Source of the DNA: Opitutus terrae PB90-1 | GTDB lineage: Bacteria; Verrucomicrobiota; Verrucomicrobiia; Opitutales; Opitutaceae | NCBI RefSeq assembly: GCF_000019965.1 | Contig: NC_010571.1 | Span: forward strand, 124,001-188,000 | Reading direction: 5' to 3' | DNA: 64,000 bases | Part shown: piece by piece, positions 48,381-56,932 of the stretch | How positions within the stretch are numbered: position 1 is the first letter of the stretch | How the letters are laid out: every line of letters starts with the position of its first letter | Made by a program: the position numbers and the translations under genes | The notes under the pieces: generated by a model | What the model was told of the DNA's origin: nothing | The model's input: the letters and a program-made list of their open reading frames with translations, nothing else | Database searches by the model: none

Positions 48381-48517
48381 CCCGGATATTTCACGAAAAT
48401 CGTGAATATCCGCCCCCCGGGCCGGCTCTGTCGGGGCTAGCCGCGACAAGGTCGCTCCGCCCAGGCGGACGGAAATTTCGGACTGAGCATCCCTCCTGTT
48501 CATGAAATTTCCGGGTA
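48378..48517. repeat. 140-bp TIR-bounded element, copy 2
   Basis: This is a diverged copy of the element at 15623-15767: TAGCCCGGATATTTCACGA at the left, the internal GGCTAGCCGCGACAAGGTCG and AGGCGGACGGAAATTTCGG segments in the same order, and TTCATGAAATTTCCGGGTA at the right. The left TAG is the stop codon of sixA; the right end has TACCCGG instead of TAGCCCGG and ends in a gap. Similarity spans the whole element, so it is one family. Confidence 0.85.
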
Positions 48518-48551
48518 CGAAAATTAAGCCGACGCGGGCGCGGGCGGCTCT

Positions 48552-48593
48552 TGAGAAAAAGAAAAAAAAGGCGGCCGCGTTGTCGCGGCCGCC
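48552..48593 (-). terminator. Rho-independent terminator of the TonB receptor gene
   Basis: GGCGGCCGCG/CGCGGCCGCC (48570-48579 with 48584-48593), loop TTGT. On the minus strand TTTTTTTTCTTTTTCTC follows. It lies 25 bp after the receptor stop. Confidence 0.85.
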
Positions 48594-48617
48594 TCGTGAT
48601 TCAGGCTGGAAACCCGA

Positions 48618-51600
48618 TCAGAACTCGTAGCGGGCGGTCAAGAGAACCGACCAGCGCGACGCCGCCGGTTCGCCGCGGCCCAGCGAGGGATTGAACTTGT
48701 TGTTCGCCAAATCGGTGCTGACGCGGCTGTAGACGTACTGCTTGGCCACACCGTCGTAAACAACCGTGGCTACGTTCTCCCGCTTGACGAAGAATTGATT
48801 GCTGCCGCGAATCAGGCCCCACTTGTCGTTCAGCAGGTTGCCGAGGTTCAGGATGTCGAGCCCGAGCACCAGCCGGTGCTTCCAGCCCGGCAGCTTGACC
48901 TGCTGCTTGATGCTGAAATCGAAGGTATTCACCCAGGGATAGCGCTGCGCGTCCGCCGCCACCGCTCGGCCTTCGGTCAGACCGAAGCGGTCGACGATCT
49001 TGTAGAAGTTTTCCTGGTCGGCGGGGGTGGCGAAGCGCACTGCGCTCGTGTCGCCGCGCGTCGGCACGTACAGCAGGTCGTTGCCGCTGACGGCATCGCC
49101 GTTGGCGTCGCCGCTGTAGGTGAAGCTGAAGGGATAGCCGCTGCGGCCCTCGTAGATCGTCGACACGGTCGTCGGGTAGCCGTGCACGAACTCGAACTCT
49201 TTCGAGATGTTGAACAGGATGCGGTGCTTTACCTCCAGTTCGCTGGTGTGCTTTTCCGGCGCGTTGGCGTTGAAGACCGAGCGATTGTTCCAGTTCGAAG
49301 CTGCCACCGAGGACGTGCCGAACAGCACCTCCTCCGCGTCGGTATTGACGTAGGAGGCCTTCCAATACCAGCCGTCGCGGGTCTGCGGCCGCTCGAGCGA
49401 GAAGGTGATCGCGCGGGTCGCGCCCTCATCCGTGTTGCCCAGCCGGATGATCTTGTTGGTAAACGCGGTGCTCTTGAGCTGGGTGTTGCGCGAGGTGGCG
49501 GCATAGGACGCCCAGTAGAGCTCGCGGCCATCCGGACCCGTGCCGGTGGGCTGCAGGTTGATGTTGCTGTAGAACACGTCGTTCTTGACCTTGGTGGCCT
49601 CGATCTCGGCCGATGCCTTCAGGTTCCAGAAGCCGAGTTCCCGTTCGATGGCCAAGTTGGCCTTCCAGCGCGACGGAAGCTTGAAGCCGGGATCAAGGAA
49701 AGCGACCTGCTGGGCCGGCGAGGTGCCCGACGTCGGCTGGTTGTCCGGATTGGCCGAGATCGGCGGCAGCGTATTCGACTGGTAGCTCACGTAGTTGAAA
49801 CCGGTGTTGGAATAGCTGTTCGACAGCCAGACGCGGGGCATCCGGCCGTAGAAGAGACCGACGCCACCGCGGATGATGGTGCGCTTGGAATCGAAGCGCG
49901 GCTGCCAGTTGAATCCGACGCGCGGCTGCACGATCGAGTCACCGTCATAGGTGTAGTTGTTCCGCACCCCGAACGTGCTCTGGAAACTCTGGTTCAACGG
50001 CACGTCCTCCGGCAGCAGTGGCACGTCGATGCGCGCGCCGACGTCCACGGACAGCGTGTCGGTCACCCGCCAATTGTCGTTGATGAACAATCCGGCGTTG
50101 CCTTCATCGAAGCGGGCGGCCGCCTCCACGTCCGGATCGATGAAATTGTATTGATACTGGCCGCTCGCGCCGCCCGCCGCCGCGTTGGTCAGGAAGTCGT
50201 TGAGCGAATTGTAGCGGTAGTAGCCGAGCGAGTACTGCACATAGGCGTTGAAGACCTTGTTGTTGTCGTACTGCAGGCCGGCCTGAAGCGTGTGCGCGTC
50301 ACTAAGCTCGTAGGTCGCGAACAACTCCGTGGTGTCGGATTCGACGTCGAGCACGTTGAAATGCCGGCTGTATTCCGTGCCGAAGGCTACGTAGGCGGTG
50401 TTGGACGAACCCGCCACCGGGATGTTGCGGATCTCGACATACGGCTGCCGCGTGTTGCTCACCGGCTCGGAGTGGTACTCGCTGCGCGAGGCGGAGAATT
50501 CCGTGTTGAGCCGGTCGGACCAGCGGCTGATCAACTGGCCAATGTACGAGGTGTTCTCGGTCTTCTGTTTGTACCAGTCGGAATCGAACGAGAAATTGTT
50601 CTGCGAGGCGCCCGAACCGAACAGCGGGAAGCTCGGCCGGCTAGACTCCACCGTGTTGTAGCGGAAGGTCGCGCGGTGGTTGGCGTTGATCTGCCAGTCG
50701 ATCTTGGCCAGCAGGTTTTCGTCGGTGAGCTTGTTGGCCGCCGGCGGTTCGGCGCTGCCGGGCTCGAATCCGAGCTCCTGGGCTTTCGCGACGATCTGCG
50801 CGACGGTGCCGGAATCGAGCCGCGTCGTCGGCGTCGGTGCCACGCGGTCTTCATCAACCTTCTCGTAGGCCAGATAGAAGAACAGCCGGTTCTTGATGAT
50901 CGGGCCGCCCAGCGTCGCGCCCCAGGTCTGCTCCTCGAAGCGGGCGAGATTATAGGTGCGGCCGTCGAGTTCGTCACCCACCAGCTGCAGGTCGTTGTTC
51001 GCGATCGGCAGCGGCACGGAATTGCCGCGGAACGAGTACGTCAGGGCGCCGTGGAACTCGTTGGTGCCGCTCTTGGTGATGGCGTTGATGCGCGCGCCGA
51101 CGAAACCCGCGTTACGCGCATTGTACGGCGACGTGCTGATGGCCAGCGCTTCCAGGGAATCCATCGGGACGACGTTGCGTTCCGCCGCCGTATTGTTCGC
51201 ATTGAGACCGAAGGGATCGGACGCGTTGACGCCGTCCACCTGGATCAGGTTGTACCGGTTGCTCATGCCGTTGACCGAGATCGCGCGGTCATAGGGGTCG
51301 CGGTTGTACGTGATCCGCGGATCGAGCCGCGCCAGCGAGTTGATCGAGCGGTCGCCGGAGGGCAGATCGTCGAGTTCGCGGCTCGTCGCGTAGGTGCCCG
51401 AACCCGTCTGCGTCGGGTCGAATAGCTGCTCGATCGCGCTGGCCGTCACCGTGTATTTCTCCAGCTTGATCGCTTCTTCCGGCTTCAGGCGGATCGCCAG
51501 GTTCGCACCGCGATCGATATCGAGGTAGATGTCGGTCGTCTCATTCGCCGCGAAGGCCTCGGCCGTCACAGTCACGCTGTACGGACCGCCGGGACGCAAC

Positions 51601-51824
51601 CCGCGTATGGCAAAATTGCCATCGGCACGAGTGGTGGCGTTCGTGATCACGCCCGTCGGCTGGTGCACGATGACGACGGAAGCACCGGGGACCGCGTTCC
51701 CACTCTCATTCACCACCGTTCCAGAGAGCGACGAAGTCGTGATGACTTGCGCGAATGCGGCTGGGTGGCTCAGCAACCCAATAAGCGCCCCAGCGAAGGC
51801 GACTAACTTTAGCAGTTTTTGCAT
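48618..51824 (-). CDS. TonB-dependent receptor with CarboxypepD-regulatory domain (Oar-like), 1068 aa
   Basis: This is an outer-membrane receptor. A signal peptide (residues 1-25) is followed by a carboxypeptidase-regulatory-like Ig domain (SLSGTVVNESGNAVPGASVV, 32-115), a plug domain (AISVNGMSNRYNLIQVDGVN, then VVPMDSLEALAISTSPYNAR), and a long beta-barrel ending in the aromatic TARYEF. Such Oar-like receptors import large ligands such as glycans, peptides or siderophores, powered by TonB. The substrate is not visible and no SusD is adjacent. The ATG at 51824 has no ribosome-binding site in view. It is the largest gene of the window. Confidence 0.9.
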   Translation of the reverse strand: MQKLLKLVAFAGALIGLLSHPAAFAQVITTSSLSGTVVNESGNAVPGASVVIVHQPTGVITNATTRADGNFAIRGLRPGGPYSVTVTAEAFAANETTDIYLDIDRGANLAIRLKPEEAIKLEKYTVTASAIEQLFDPTQTGSGTYATSRELDDLPSGDRSINSLARLDPRITYNRDPYDRAISVNGMSNRYNLIQVDGVNASDPFGLNANNTAAERNVVPMDSLEALAISTSPYNARNAGFVGARINAITKSGTNEFHGALTYSFRGNSVPLPIANNDLQLVGDELDGRTYNLARFEEQTWGATLGGPIIKNRLFFYLAYEKVDEDRVAPTPTTRLDSGTVAQIVAKAQELGFEPGSAEPPAANKLTDENLLAKIDWQINANHRATFRYNTVESSRPSFPLFGSGASQNNFSFDSDWYKQKTENTSYIGQLISRWSDRLNTEFSASRSEYHSEPVSNTRQPYVEIRNIPVAGSSNTAYVAFGTEYSRHFNVLDVESDTTELFATYELSDAHTLQAGLQYDNNKVFNAYVQYSLGYYRYNSLNDFLTNAAAGGASGQYQYNFIDPDVEAAARFDEGNAGLFINDNWRVTDTLSVDVGARIDVPLLPEDVPLNQSFQSTFGVRNNYTYDGDSIVQPRVGFNWQPRFDSKRTIIRGGVGLFYGRMPRVWLSNSYSNTGFNYVSYQSNTLPPISANPDNQPTSGTSPAQQVAFLDPGFKLPSRWKANLAIERELGFWNLKASAEIEATKVKNDVFYSNINLQPTGTGPDGRELYWASYAATSRNTQLKSTAFTNKIIRLGNTDEGATRAITFSLERPQTRDGWYWKASYVNTDAEEVLFGTSSVAASNWNNRSVFNANAPEKHTSELEVKHRILFNISKEFEFVHGYPTTVSTIYEGRSGYPFSFTYSGDANGDAVSGNDLLYVPTRGDTSAVRFATPADQENFYKIVDRFGLTEGRAVAADAQRYPWVNTFDFSIKQQVKLPGWKHRLVLGLDILNLGNLLNDKWGLIRGSNQFFVKRENVATVVYDGVAKQYVYSRVSTDLANNKFNPSLGRGEPAASRWSVLLTARYEF

Positions 51825-52198
51825 GGTAGTAGTTTGTAGCTATTTCAAACGCGTCCTGAAGTCCGTTTTTCGGAAACAGCAGTGCCGCCGGCTTCGCTTC
51901 CGCAGGCGCTGCGGAGTCGCACCGTCGACAGGTGGTGTGTTCCAGAGTGTGTTGTGTTGGCGTTCAGTCGGCTCGGAACGCGGAAACCGCGTACCGACAC
52001 AACGCGAGTAGCAGTTCGCCACGCCGCCCAGTCAAGCCCGGAGGTCGGCGTCATCGGAACGTCACAGGACTATTACGTCCCGGAGTGACCTTGGTCAGTT
52101 TTCGTCATGATTGCCGCCGTACCCGTTCAACGTGATCGGCCACGCCCGCGCACGCGCGGGCAGTTGCGGAATCATCGCGCTGCGTCCAGAATCCCGCG
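51825..52198. other. Divergent promoter region, TonB receptor and OsmC
   Basis: 374 bp. ACGCGG-AAA-CCGCGT (51978-51992) is a perfect inverted repeat about 155 bp upstream of the receptor start and could be an operator. Otherwise I see no gene or T-tract hairpin. Confidence 0.4.
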
Positions 52199-52624
52199 AT
52201 GAAACGCACTGCCACCGCCGTTTGGAACGGCTCGCTCAAGACAGGCCACGGCGCACTCACCACTCCGGGTGGCGCCTTGAAATCCACGCCCTACTCCTTC
52301 AGTTCGCGCTTCGAATCGGGCACGGGAACGAATCCCGAGGAGCTCATTGCCGCGGCCCATGCCGGTTGCTTCGCGATGGCTCTCTCCGTTGAACTCGGGA
52401 AAGCCGGCCTCGCGCCGGAACGGCTGGAGGCGCGCGCCGAGGTGAATCTCGAAAACGTTCCGCCCAATGGCTGGACGGTCACCACATCGCACCTCGTGCT
52501 GAAAGCCCAGGTACCGGGCGTGGACGCGAAAAAGTTTTCCGAGATTGCCGAGCAGGCAAAAGCCAATTGCCCGATCTCCCGGCTGCTCACCGCCAAGATC
52601 ACCCTGGACGCGTCGCTGGCGTGA
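52199..52624 (+). CDS. OsmC-type peroxiredoxin, 141 aa
   Basis: OsmC/Ohr family, OsmC branch: TGTNPEELIAAAHAGCFAMA with peroxidatic Cys57 and a second Cys at 124 in KANCPISRLL, both in family positions. The protein reduces organic hydroperoxides in the cytoplasm, usually with thiol donors. Family-typical length. Gene starts with ATG at 52199 and is divergent from the TonB receptor. Confidence 0.9.
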   Translation: MKRTATAVWNGSLKTGHGALTTPGGALKSTPYSFSSRFESGTGTNPEELIAAAHAGCFAMALSVELGKAGLAPERLEARAEVNLENVPPNGWTVTTSHLVLKAQVPGVDAKKFSEIAEQAKANCPISRLLTAKITLDASLA

Positions 52625-52733
52625 TGCGCACCGCCTCGTGACCACGCGGGTTGCGGCGTGGGCGCACGACCCTGCCGCGGCGCTGGAGTGAGAGACTCGC
52701 GTGGCGACGCATCGATCGCGGCGCCGGCCGCCT

Positions 52734-53141
52734 TCAACATCGTCCGGCTCCGGCCGCGCTGTGCAATGCGGCCAGACACGCTGGCGGATCGGCGACGCGT
52801 AGCCGCAGCTCGCGTGGCCCAATCACCAGCGTAATGACGCCACGGCGGAGTTGCGGCACTCCCCGCAATCCGTTCAGCGAATACGCGCGATCGAAAATGA
52901 CCCGATGCACCACGAGTTGGCCGGCGCCCACGCTGTAGCCGGCGACGCTGCTCAACATCCACGCGAGCGCTGCCACCGGCATCGCCTGCGCGAGGACGAT
53001 CACCCCCACCACCTGCGCCACCGGGGGCGCCTCTCCGAGGCTCGCACTCCACACCTGCACCAGTCCGAAAAACATTACCGGCGGCAACCAAGCAGCGCCC
53101 CAGAAACAGCACGGTCGCAGGCGGGCGTCGAAAGTCTGCAT
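52734..53141 (-). CDS. Small membrane protein with PH-like region, 135 aa
   Basis: The N-terminal half has two hydrophobic segments (CCFWGAAWLPPVMFFGLVQV, VVGVIVLAQAMPVAALAWML). The second half contains beta-strands in the pattern of bacterial PH domains (GQLVVHRVIFDRAYSLNGL...VITLVIGPRELRLRV). No function can be assigned. The start at 53141 is the Met that begins the folded region; the longer frame is Arg-rich. It precedes no related gene. Confidence 0.55.
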   Translation of the reverse strand: MQTFDARLRPCCFWGAAWLPPVMFFGLVQVWSASLGEAPPVAQVVGVIVLAQAMPVAALAWMLSSVAGYSVGAGQLVVHRVIFDRAYSLNGLRGVPQLRRGVITLVIGPRELRLRVADPPACLAALHSAAGAGRC

Positions 53142-53224
53142 CCTCACACGGTCAGCCGCCGGCCCACGCCGTTCCCCACGCCTCACCGGTTAGCACGCCA
53201 CCCGGCGCCGCCCTCCGCGACCCC

Positions 53225-53259
53225 AGAAAAGAGGAACCCGCTGCGACCGCAGCGGGTTC
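53225..53259 (-). terminator. Rho-independent terminator
   Basis: GAACCCGCTGC/GCAGCGGGTTC (53234-53244 with 53249-53259), loop GACC. On the minus strand CTCTTTTCTGG follows, 17 bp after the stop of the gene at 53277. Confidence 0.75.
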
Positions 53260-53276
53260 TCGCGTGACCGAGCGTG

Positions 53277-53588
53277 CTACTCGGACCGGTCCGGCGTGAA
53301 CGCTGGACCGGACCGAGGAGTCGACCAATAGTCGAGCGCTCCACCAACAAAAAGGAGATAGGCGCCGCGATCGTAATTCCACACCTCAAACCGGCCATCG
53401 CGGGAATGGGTGATGATCAGCGGTGCGCCCTCGAGCGGGCCGAGGATCGCGCGGGCTTGTTCGCGGGAAATGGACCTGGCCAGCGCCGACCACCCCTGCG
53501 CTCCCGGCTCTGCCGCGCAGGTCGCGGTCGCAGCCACGAGCCCGACGGCCAGCACGAGCGAGCGGAGATGCGTCTGGAGCGTGCTCAC
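53277..53588 (-). CDS. Exported small protein, 103 aa
   Basis: A signal peptide (residues 1-25, THLRSLVLAVGLVAATATCA) is followed by a SmpA/BamE-like beginning, ISREQARAILGPLEGAP, and a beta-strand WNYDRGAYLLFV; the pattern (motif of small outer-membrane assembly lipoproteins) is partial and there is no lipobox at the processing site. It ends with a terminator. Function unassigned; a BamE-like fold is a guess. Confidence 0.55.
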   Translation of the reverse strand: MSTLQTHLRSLVLAVGLVAATATCAAEPGAQGWSALARSISREQARAILGPLEGAPLIITHSRDGRFEVWNYDRGAYLLFVGGALDYWSTPRSGPAFTPDRSE

Positions 53589-53765
53589 GAGCTGGTCATC
53601 GGTGCGCCGAGCGCACCTCTGAAGCAGCTCCGGGTGAGTTTACATTTCCTTCACGGTGCGAGGGATCGCTTGCTACGCCCCTCGTGAATAACGCCGGCGC
53701 GTGGCGGCACGAACGGCCGCGGCGACGTCGGCATCGCCGCAGCCGGACGTGTGATGTTCCTGCTC

Positions 53766-54644
53766 TTATTCAGCTGCGTTCCGGGTGTTGCTCCGGTCAG
53801 TGAGGCTACTCAGTTCGTTCTCACTCAACGCGAGGGTGAGCCGCTCTTTGCTCGAATCATAGTTCAGCTGCGAAAGCGGGACGCGGACGAGATTGTCGCC
53901 CATGCCCATGAACCCGCCCAACGAAACGATCGCTGCCGGCTCCGACGCCATGCCGCTGATCGAGTTGAAGGCCGAGCTCACATCGCTGCCGAGCGTGGAA
54001 CCCATCGAGCCGGACGTACGACTCGTGCTCGAGGTGCTACCGGTCCCCGATGTCCGATCCGTGCCGGCGATCCGGCTCGTCGAGCCCGTGCCGCTCGCTC
54101 CGGTCGCGCCCGTCGCGCTGCCCGTTGAACTGCTGCCGTAGGTGCCGTCGGAGCTTCTGCCGCTCGTGGCGCCTGTCGTGGACCGGCTGCTACTCGTCGT
54201 GTCGTCCGAGCTGCCGGTATTCGCGAACGCCATCGCCAAATGCGATGCCGCCGCGGAACCGAGCACCAGATCCTTCACTTCTCCGACCTTCTTGCCACCG
54301 TTGTCGTAGACGTCCTTGCCGATGAGGTCAGTCGCGGTGAGCTGCTGCTTGATCGAGTTCTGGTCGACCTTGGCGATACCGTGCATCCCGGACGAGCTGG
54401 TGGTGCTCGGGGACGACATGCTGGAGACCCTACTCGAGTCCGAAGTGCTGTGCGTCGAGCTGCTCTGATCCCGGCTGGATGAGCCGCTCGTAGAAGCGCC
54501 CGAGCGGGTAGTGTCAGACGAGGAACCGGACGTACCGGAGGTGCTAGAGGTGGACGAGCCGGTCGAGCCCGATTGAGCCGCGAGTCCGAGCGGCAGGGCC
54601 GCGGCGAAGGCAATGATAGCGAGTTTCCGAATTTGGGAATTCAT
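53766..54644 (-). CDS. PRC-barrel protein split by Ser/Thr/Gly-rich insert, exported, 292 aa
   Basis: A signal peptide (residues 1-23) is followed by a Ser/Thr/Gly linker (about 24-88) and a PRC-barrel domain whose halves are separated: first TDLIGKDVYDNGGKKVGEVK (about 105-131), then VSLGGFMGMGDNLVRVPLSQ (240-259) to the end. The stretch between (about 132-236) is almost entirely Ser, Thr, Gly and Ala. PRC-barrel proteins are often stress-associated or photosynthetic-apparatus scaffolds; this one is exported. The DUF4142 protein at 23591 shows the same kind of insert. Confidence 0.85.
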   Translation of the reverse strand: MNSQIRKLAIIAFAAALPLGLAAQSGSTGSSTSSTSGTSGSSSDTTRSGASTSGSSSRDQSSSTHSTSDSSRVSSMSSPSTTSSSGMHGIAKVDQNSIKQQLTATDLIGKDVYDNGGKKVGEVKDLVLGSAAASHLAMAFANTGSSDDTTSSSRSTTGATSGRSSDGTYGSSSTGSATGATGASGTGSTSRIAGTDRTSGTGSTSSTSRTSGSMGSTLGSDVSSAFNSISGMASEPAAIVSLGGFMGMGDNLVRVPLSQLNYDSSKERLTLALSENELSSLTDRSNTRNAAE

Positions 54645-54975
54645 GATCCGAGGGGTTGAGGTTTACAGAGGGGACGGCTGGAAACGTCGGGGTTGCGGCA
54701 CAAGATGCTGCACCGCCGTGGAACATAATCGCGACCCGCAGCGCGGGCCATGGGGGTGGCGACCCCTCGCGGCCTCAGGCTCGTCGCTGAGGGTGTGGTG
54801 CGGTTAACACTGGGAGACGGGCAGTCACGCCGCACGGCGCGCCGGCTTGCCGCTCTGCCCGCCTGGCCGCGGATGTGGCACGCAGCGGCAGTTCGCGACA
54901 TCGGAGCGGCCGGAGAAGCCGCTTAGGTTGCGGGGCTCGTTCCAGCGGCCGCCGGTGCTGCCGGCCGCTCGGGGT
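54645..54975. other. Intergenic region with two hairpins
   Basis: 331 bp between two leftward genes. CCTCAG...CTGAGG (54773-54792) and GGGGTGGCGACCCC (around 54733-54746) are hairpins without T-tracts. The rest probably contains the promoter of the PRC-barrel gene. No gene seen. Confidence 0.4.
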
Positions 54976-55785
54976 TCAGGAACGCGAACGCGGAAATCGT
55001 GTGCGCAGCCTCGCCGGAAAACGATGCGTGCGCGGCCGGTGCAGCCCGTGCCCCAGTTCGAGCGGTCGCGCCCGAAACAACCAGCTCGACACCGGCGGGT
55101 GCGCGATGCCGCCGAGCGCCGCGCGGGTCGCACGCTCGAAGTCGCGCATCCAAAGATTCAACATCGCCACCGCCAAGTCGCGCTCTTCACGACGCCGCTC
55201 CGCGTTGGAGCGACACGCCTGCAGCGTCATCTCGAGCCGGGCGAGCAGTCGCAGCTCTGCCAGCGCCTGCCGCAACCGCTCCGGAGTGAATTCCGTTTCG
55301 GCCGGTGCCGTCGAGGACTGTAGGATTTGGGCTGCCCGATACGACATCGCCGCCTGGGCGATGAACTCGTGCATCTGATCGGCGACGACTCCGTCCACTC
55401 GCAGCAGCTTCCGCGTCCGTGGATCGGGATAGTCACTCCGCACGGCCCAACGGAACTCGAGATATTCCTCGCGCGCATTCACCCAGGTCTCGTCGTAGTC
55501 GGCTTGCGTCTGATCCAGATCACCGAGCGCTTGCTGGCATTCGGCGAAAATATCCTCGGCCGCGGTGTGGAGAGTCACGCCCGCCCGCAACTCCTCCTCG
55601 TCGTAGCCTTGCGTTCGCAACCGCGCCGCCAATGACGCGTCGTCCACCACGCGATTCACCAACTCCGCCGCGGCCGCAAGCGCGGCCGCGGTCCCTTGAT
55701 CTTGGACCGTCAAAGGGCGCGGCGGAGACTGCCTGCTGGCTCCGCGTTCGGGCAAACCAGCCGAGAAATCGGACGGGAAACTCAT
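54976..55785 (-). CDS. Hypothetical helical protein, 269 aa
   Basis: Soluble, strongly helical and acidic, with no signal peptide or membrane segment. Segments such as AALAAAAELVNRVVDDASLA, EEYLEFRWAVRSDYPDPRTR and MTLQACRSNAERRREERDLA look like a helical bundle. The family is not recognised. The start at 55785 has GAGGAG 12 bases upstream. The AT-rich palindrome shared with the DUF1508 gene lies 62 bp upstream, which links these two genes in regulation. The C-terminal 50 residues are Arg/Pro-rich and may be disordered. Confidence 0.6.
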   Translation of the reverse strand: MSFPSDFSAGLPERGASRQSPPRPLTVQDQGTAAALAAAAELVNRVVDDASLAARLRTQGYDEEELRAGVTLHTAAEDIFAECQQALGDLDQTQADYDETWVNAREEYLEFRWAVRSDYPDPRTRKLLRVDGVVADQMHEFIAQAAMSYRAAQILQSSTAPAETEFTPERLRQALAELRLLARLEMTLQACRSNAERRREERDLAVAMLNLWMRDFERATRAALGGIAHPPVSSWLFRARPLELGHGLHRPRTHRFPARLRTRFPRSRS

Positions 55786-55844
55786 CAGGAGGGTGGCTCC
55801 TCTCGACGAACGCCGCTCACCGCGGTCGAGAGAAACTACAATTT

Positions 55845-55860
55845 CGCGTAAATTTACGTA
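55845..55860. promoter_or_regulatory. AT-rich palindrome, shared with 34047-34062
   Basis: CGCGTAAATTTACGTA, whose core CGTAAATTTACG (55847-55858) is a perfect 12-bp palindrome, 62 bp before the start of the leftward gene at 55785. It is the reverse complement of the 16-mer at 34047-34062. Confidence 0.5.
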
Positions 55861-55996
55861 GCGGTCGCGCACGCGTCGTCCGTTGGCATTAAACCAGCCA
55901 TTTAGCCCCGCGGCGTGAGTCTGCAACGCCACCGCCCTGCAGCAATCCCAAGAGCTGGACGCCACGCGTCATACGCGCCGCTCTTTCGCCACGGAG

Positions 55997-56665
55997 TTAC
56001 CGCGGCCGCGGCGTCTCAAGCTTCGCAAGCATGTCCGGCACCGCGTTCGACAAGGGAGATTCACGGAGAAAAGCCGCCGCGAGCTCCTTGGCGCCGCGCG
56101 AGCGCAGGCCGGCATACACCTGGAGTTCAAATTGCACCCGCAGGGCCTCCGCGAGCTCCACCAACCCGAGTGCCCGCAGCAGAAAAATCAGCGCTTCGAC
56201 GGTGGAGAAACGCGCGCCGGTTTGCTGCGCGCGCAACCAGTAGCGGCTCTGCCCCTCCATCGGCAGACTCACCATCCGGCCCCAGTTCGCGACCTCGCGC
56301 GCCATGAAAGTGGCTTCTCGCCAGGCGCCGTCCAACAGCACCACCTGCACCCGGTCGAGTGGCGGAATGACCTCCGGCAGCGGCGCGCCGTGTGGGTGCA
56401 ACACCCAGAGTTCGCGCTCAGCCCGCGCCACCTCCTCCCGCGCCACGGGTTTGTCGTAGAGCCACAGGTGCTGCCTCGCGCCGGCCAACGTGCGCGCGAT
56501 CAGCTGCCCCGTGCTGCTTGGCCGCCAGAGTTCGCGCTGGTGGATCAACACGTCGATCGCCAGCGGCCCTTTCAGCACCCGATGGGCCTCGCACACGCAC
56601 CAGCGCGGCGGTAGACGACAGCAGTCACACCGCCGCGTCGCGCTCAAGTCAGCTCGCCGGGCCAT
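55997..56665 (-). CDS. DTW-domain protein (tRNA aminocarboxypropyltransferase type), 222 aa
   Basis: The sequence has the DTW layout: a Cys cluster CDCCRLPPRWCVC (Cys 13, 16, 23, 25, a zinc-binding set), the segment IHQRELWRPSSTGQLIARTL, and the signature LLDGAWREATF (112-115, DGAW for the usual DTW/DGTW), then the C-terminal helices. The best-known members, such as TapT, transfer the aminocarboxypropyl group of S-adenosylmethionine to uridine in tRNA. The start at 56665 is the ATG before the Cys cluster; the longer frame to 56767 has no similarity. Confidence 0.85.
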   Translation of the reverse strand: MARRADLSATRRCDCCRLPPRWCVCEAHRVLKGPLAIDVLIHQRELWRPSSTGQLIARTLAGARQHLWLYDKPVAREEVARAERELWVLHPHGAPLPEVIPPLDRVQVVLLDGAWREATFMAREVANWGRMVSLPMEGQSRYWLRAQQTGARFSTVEALIFLLRALGLVELAEALRVQFELQVYAGLRSRGAKELAAAFLRESPLSNAVPDMLAKLETPRPR

Positions 56666-56932
56666 GCCCGGATCTCGCCGAGAGCGCGTCCACCCGTCAA
56701 ATCCAACCGTGCCGCGCCCACTGCCAACATCGCGCGGGGCTTCCGCTCCGGCTGCCTTGTCAACCACCTCGGCGAGGTGGTCTCGTTAGGTCACCAACCT
56801 CCCCCGCATCACGGGCAAGATGCCCCTGCCACGCAAAGCCGCGTCAAAGCGCGCGCAGCCTTCGCCAACCCCTGCACACCGAGCCGACTCGACTCGACCG
56901 CCGTCGTTTTCCACGCTCCAGTCTGTCGCATT

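Noticed and set aside
48795-51425. 876-codon frame opposite the TonB receptor
   Set aside because: Composition is the reverse shadow of the receptor. No start signal or domain was seen, and the leftward frame is a complete Oar-like receptor.
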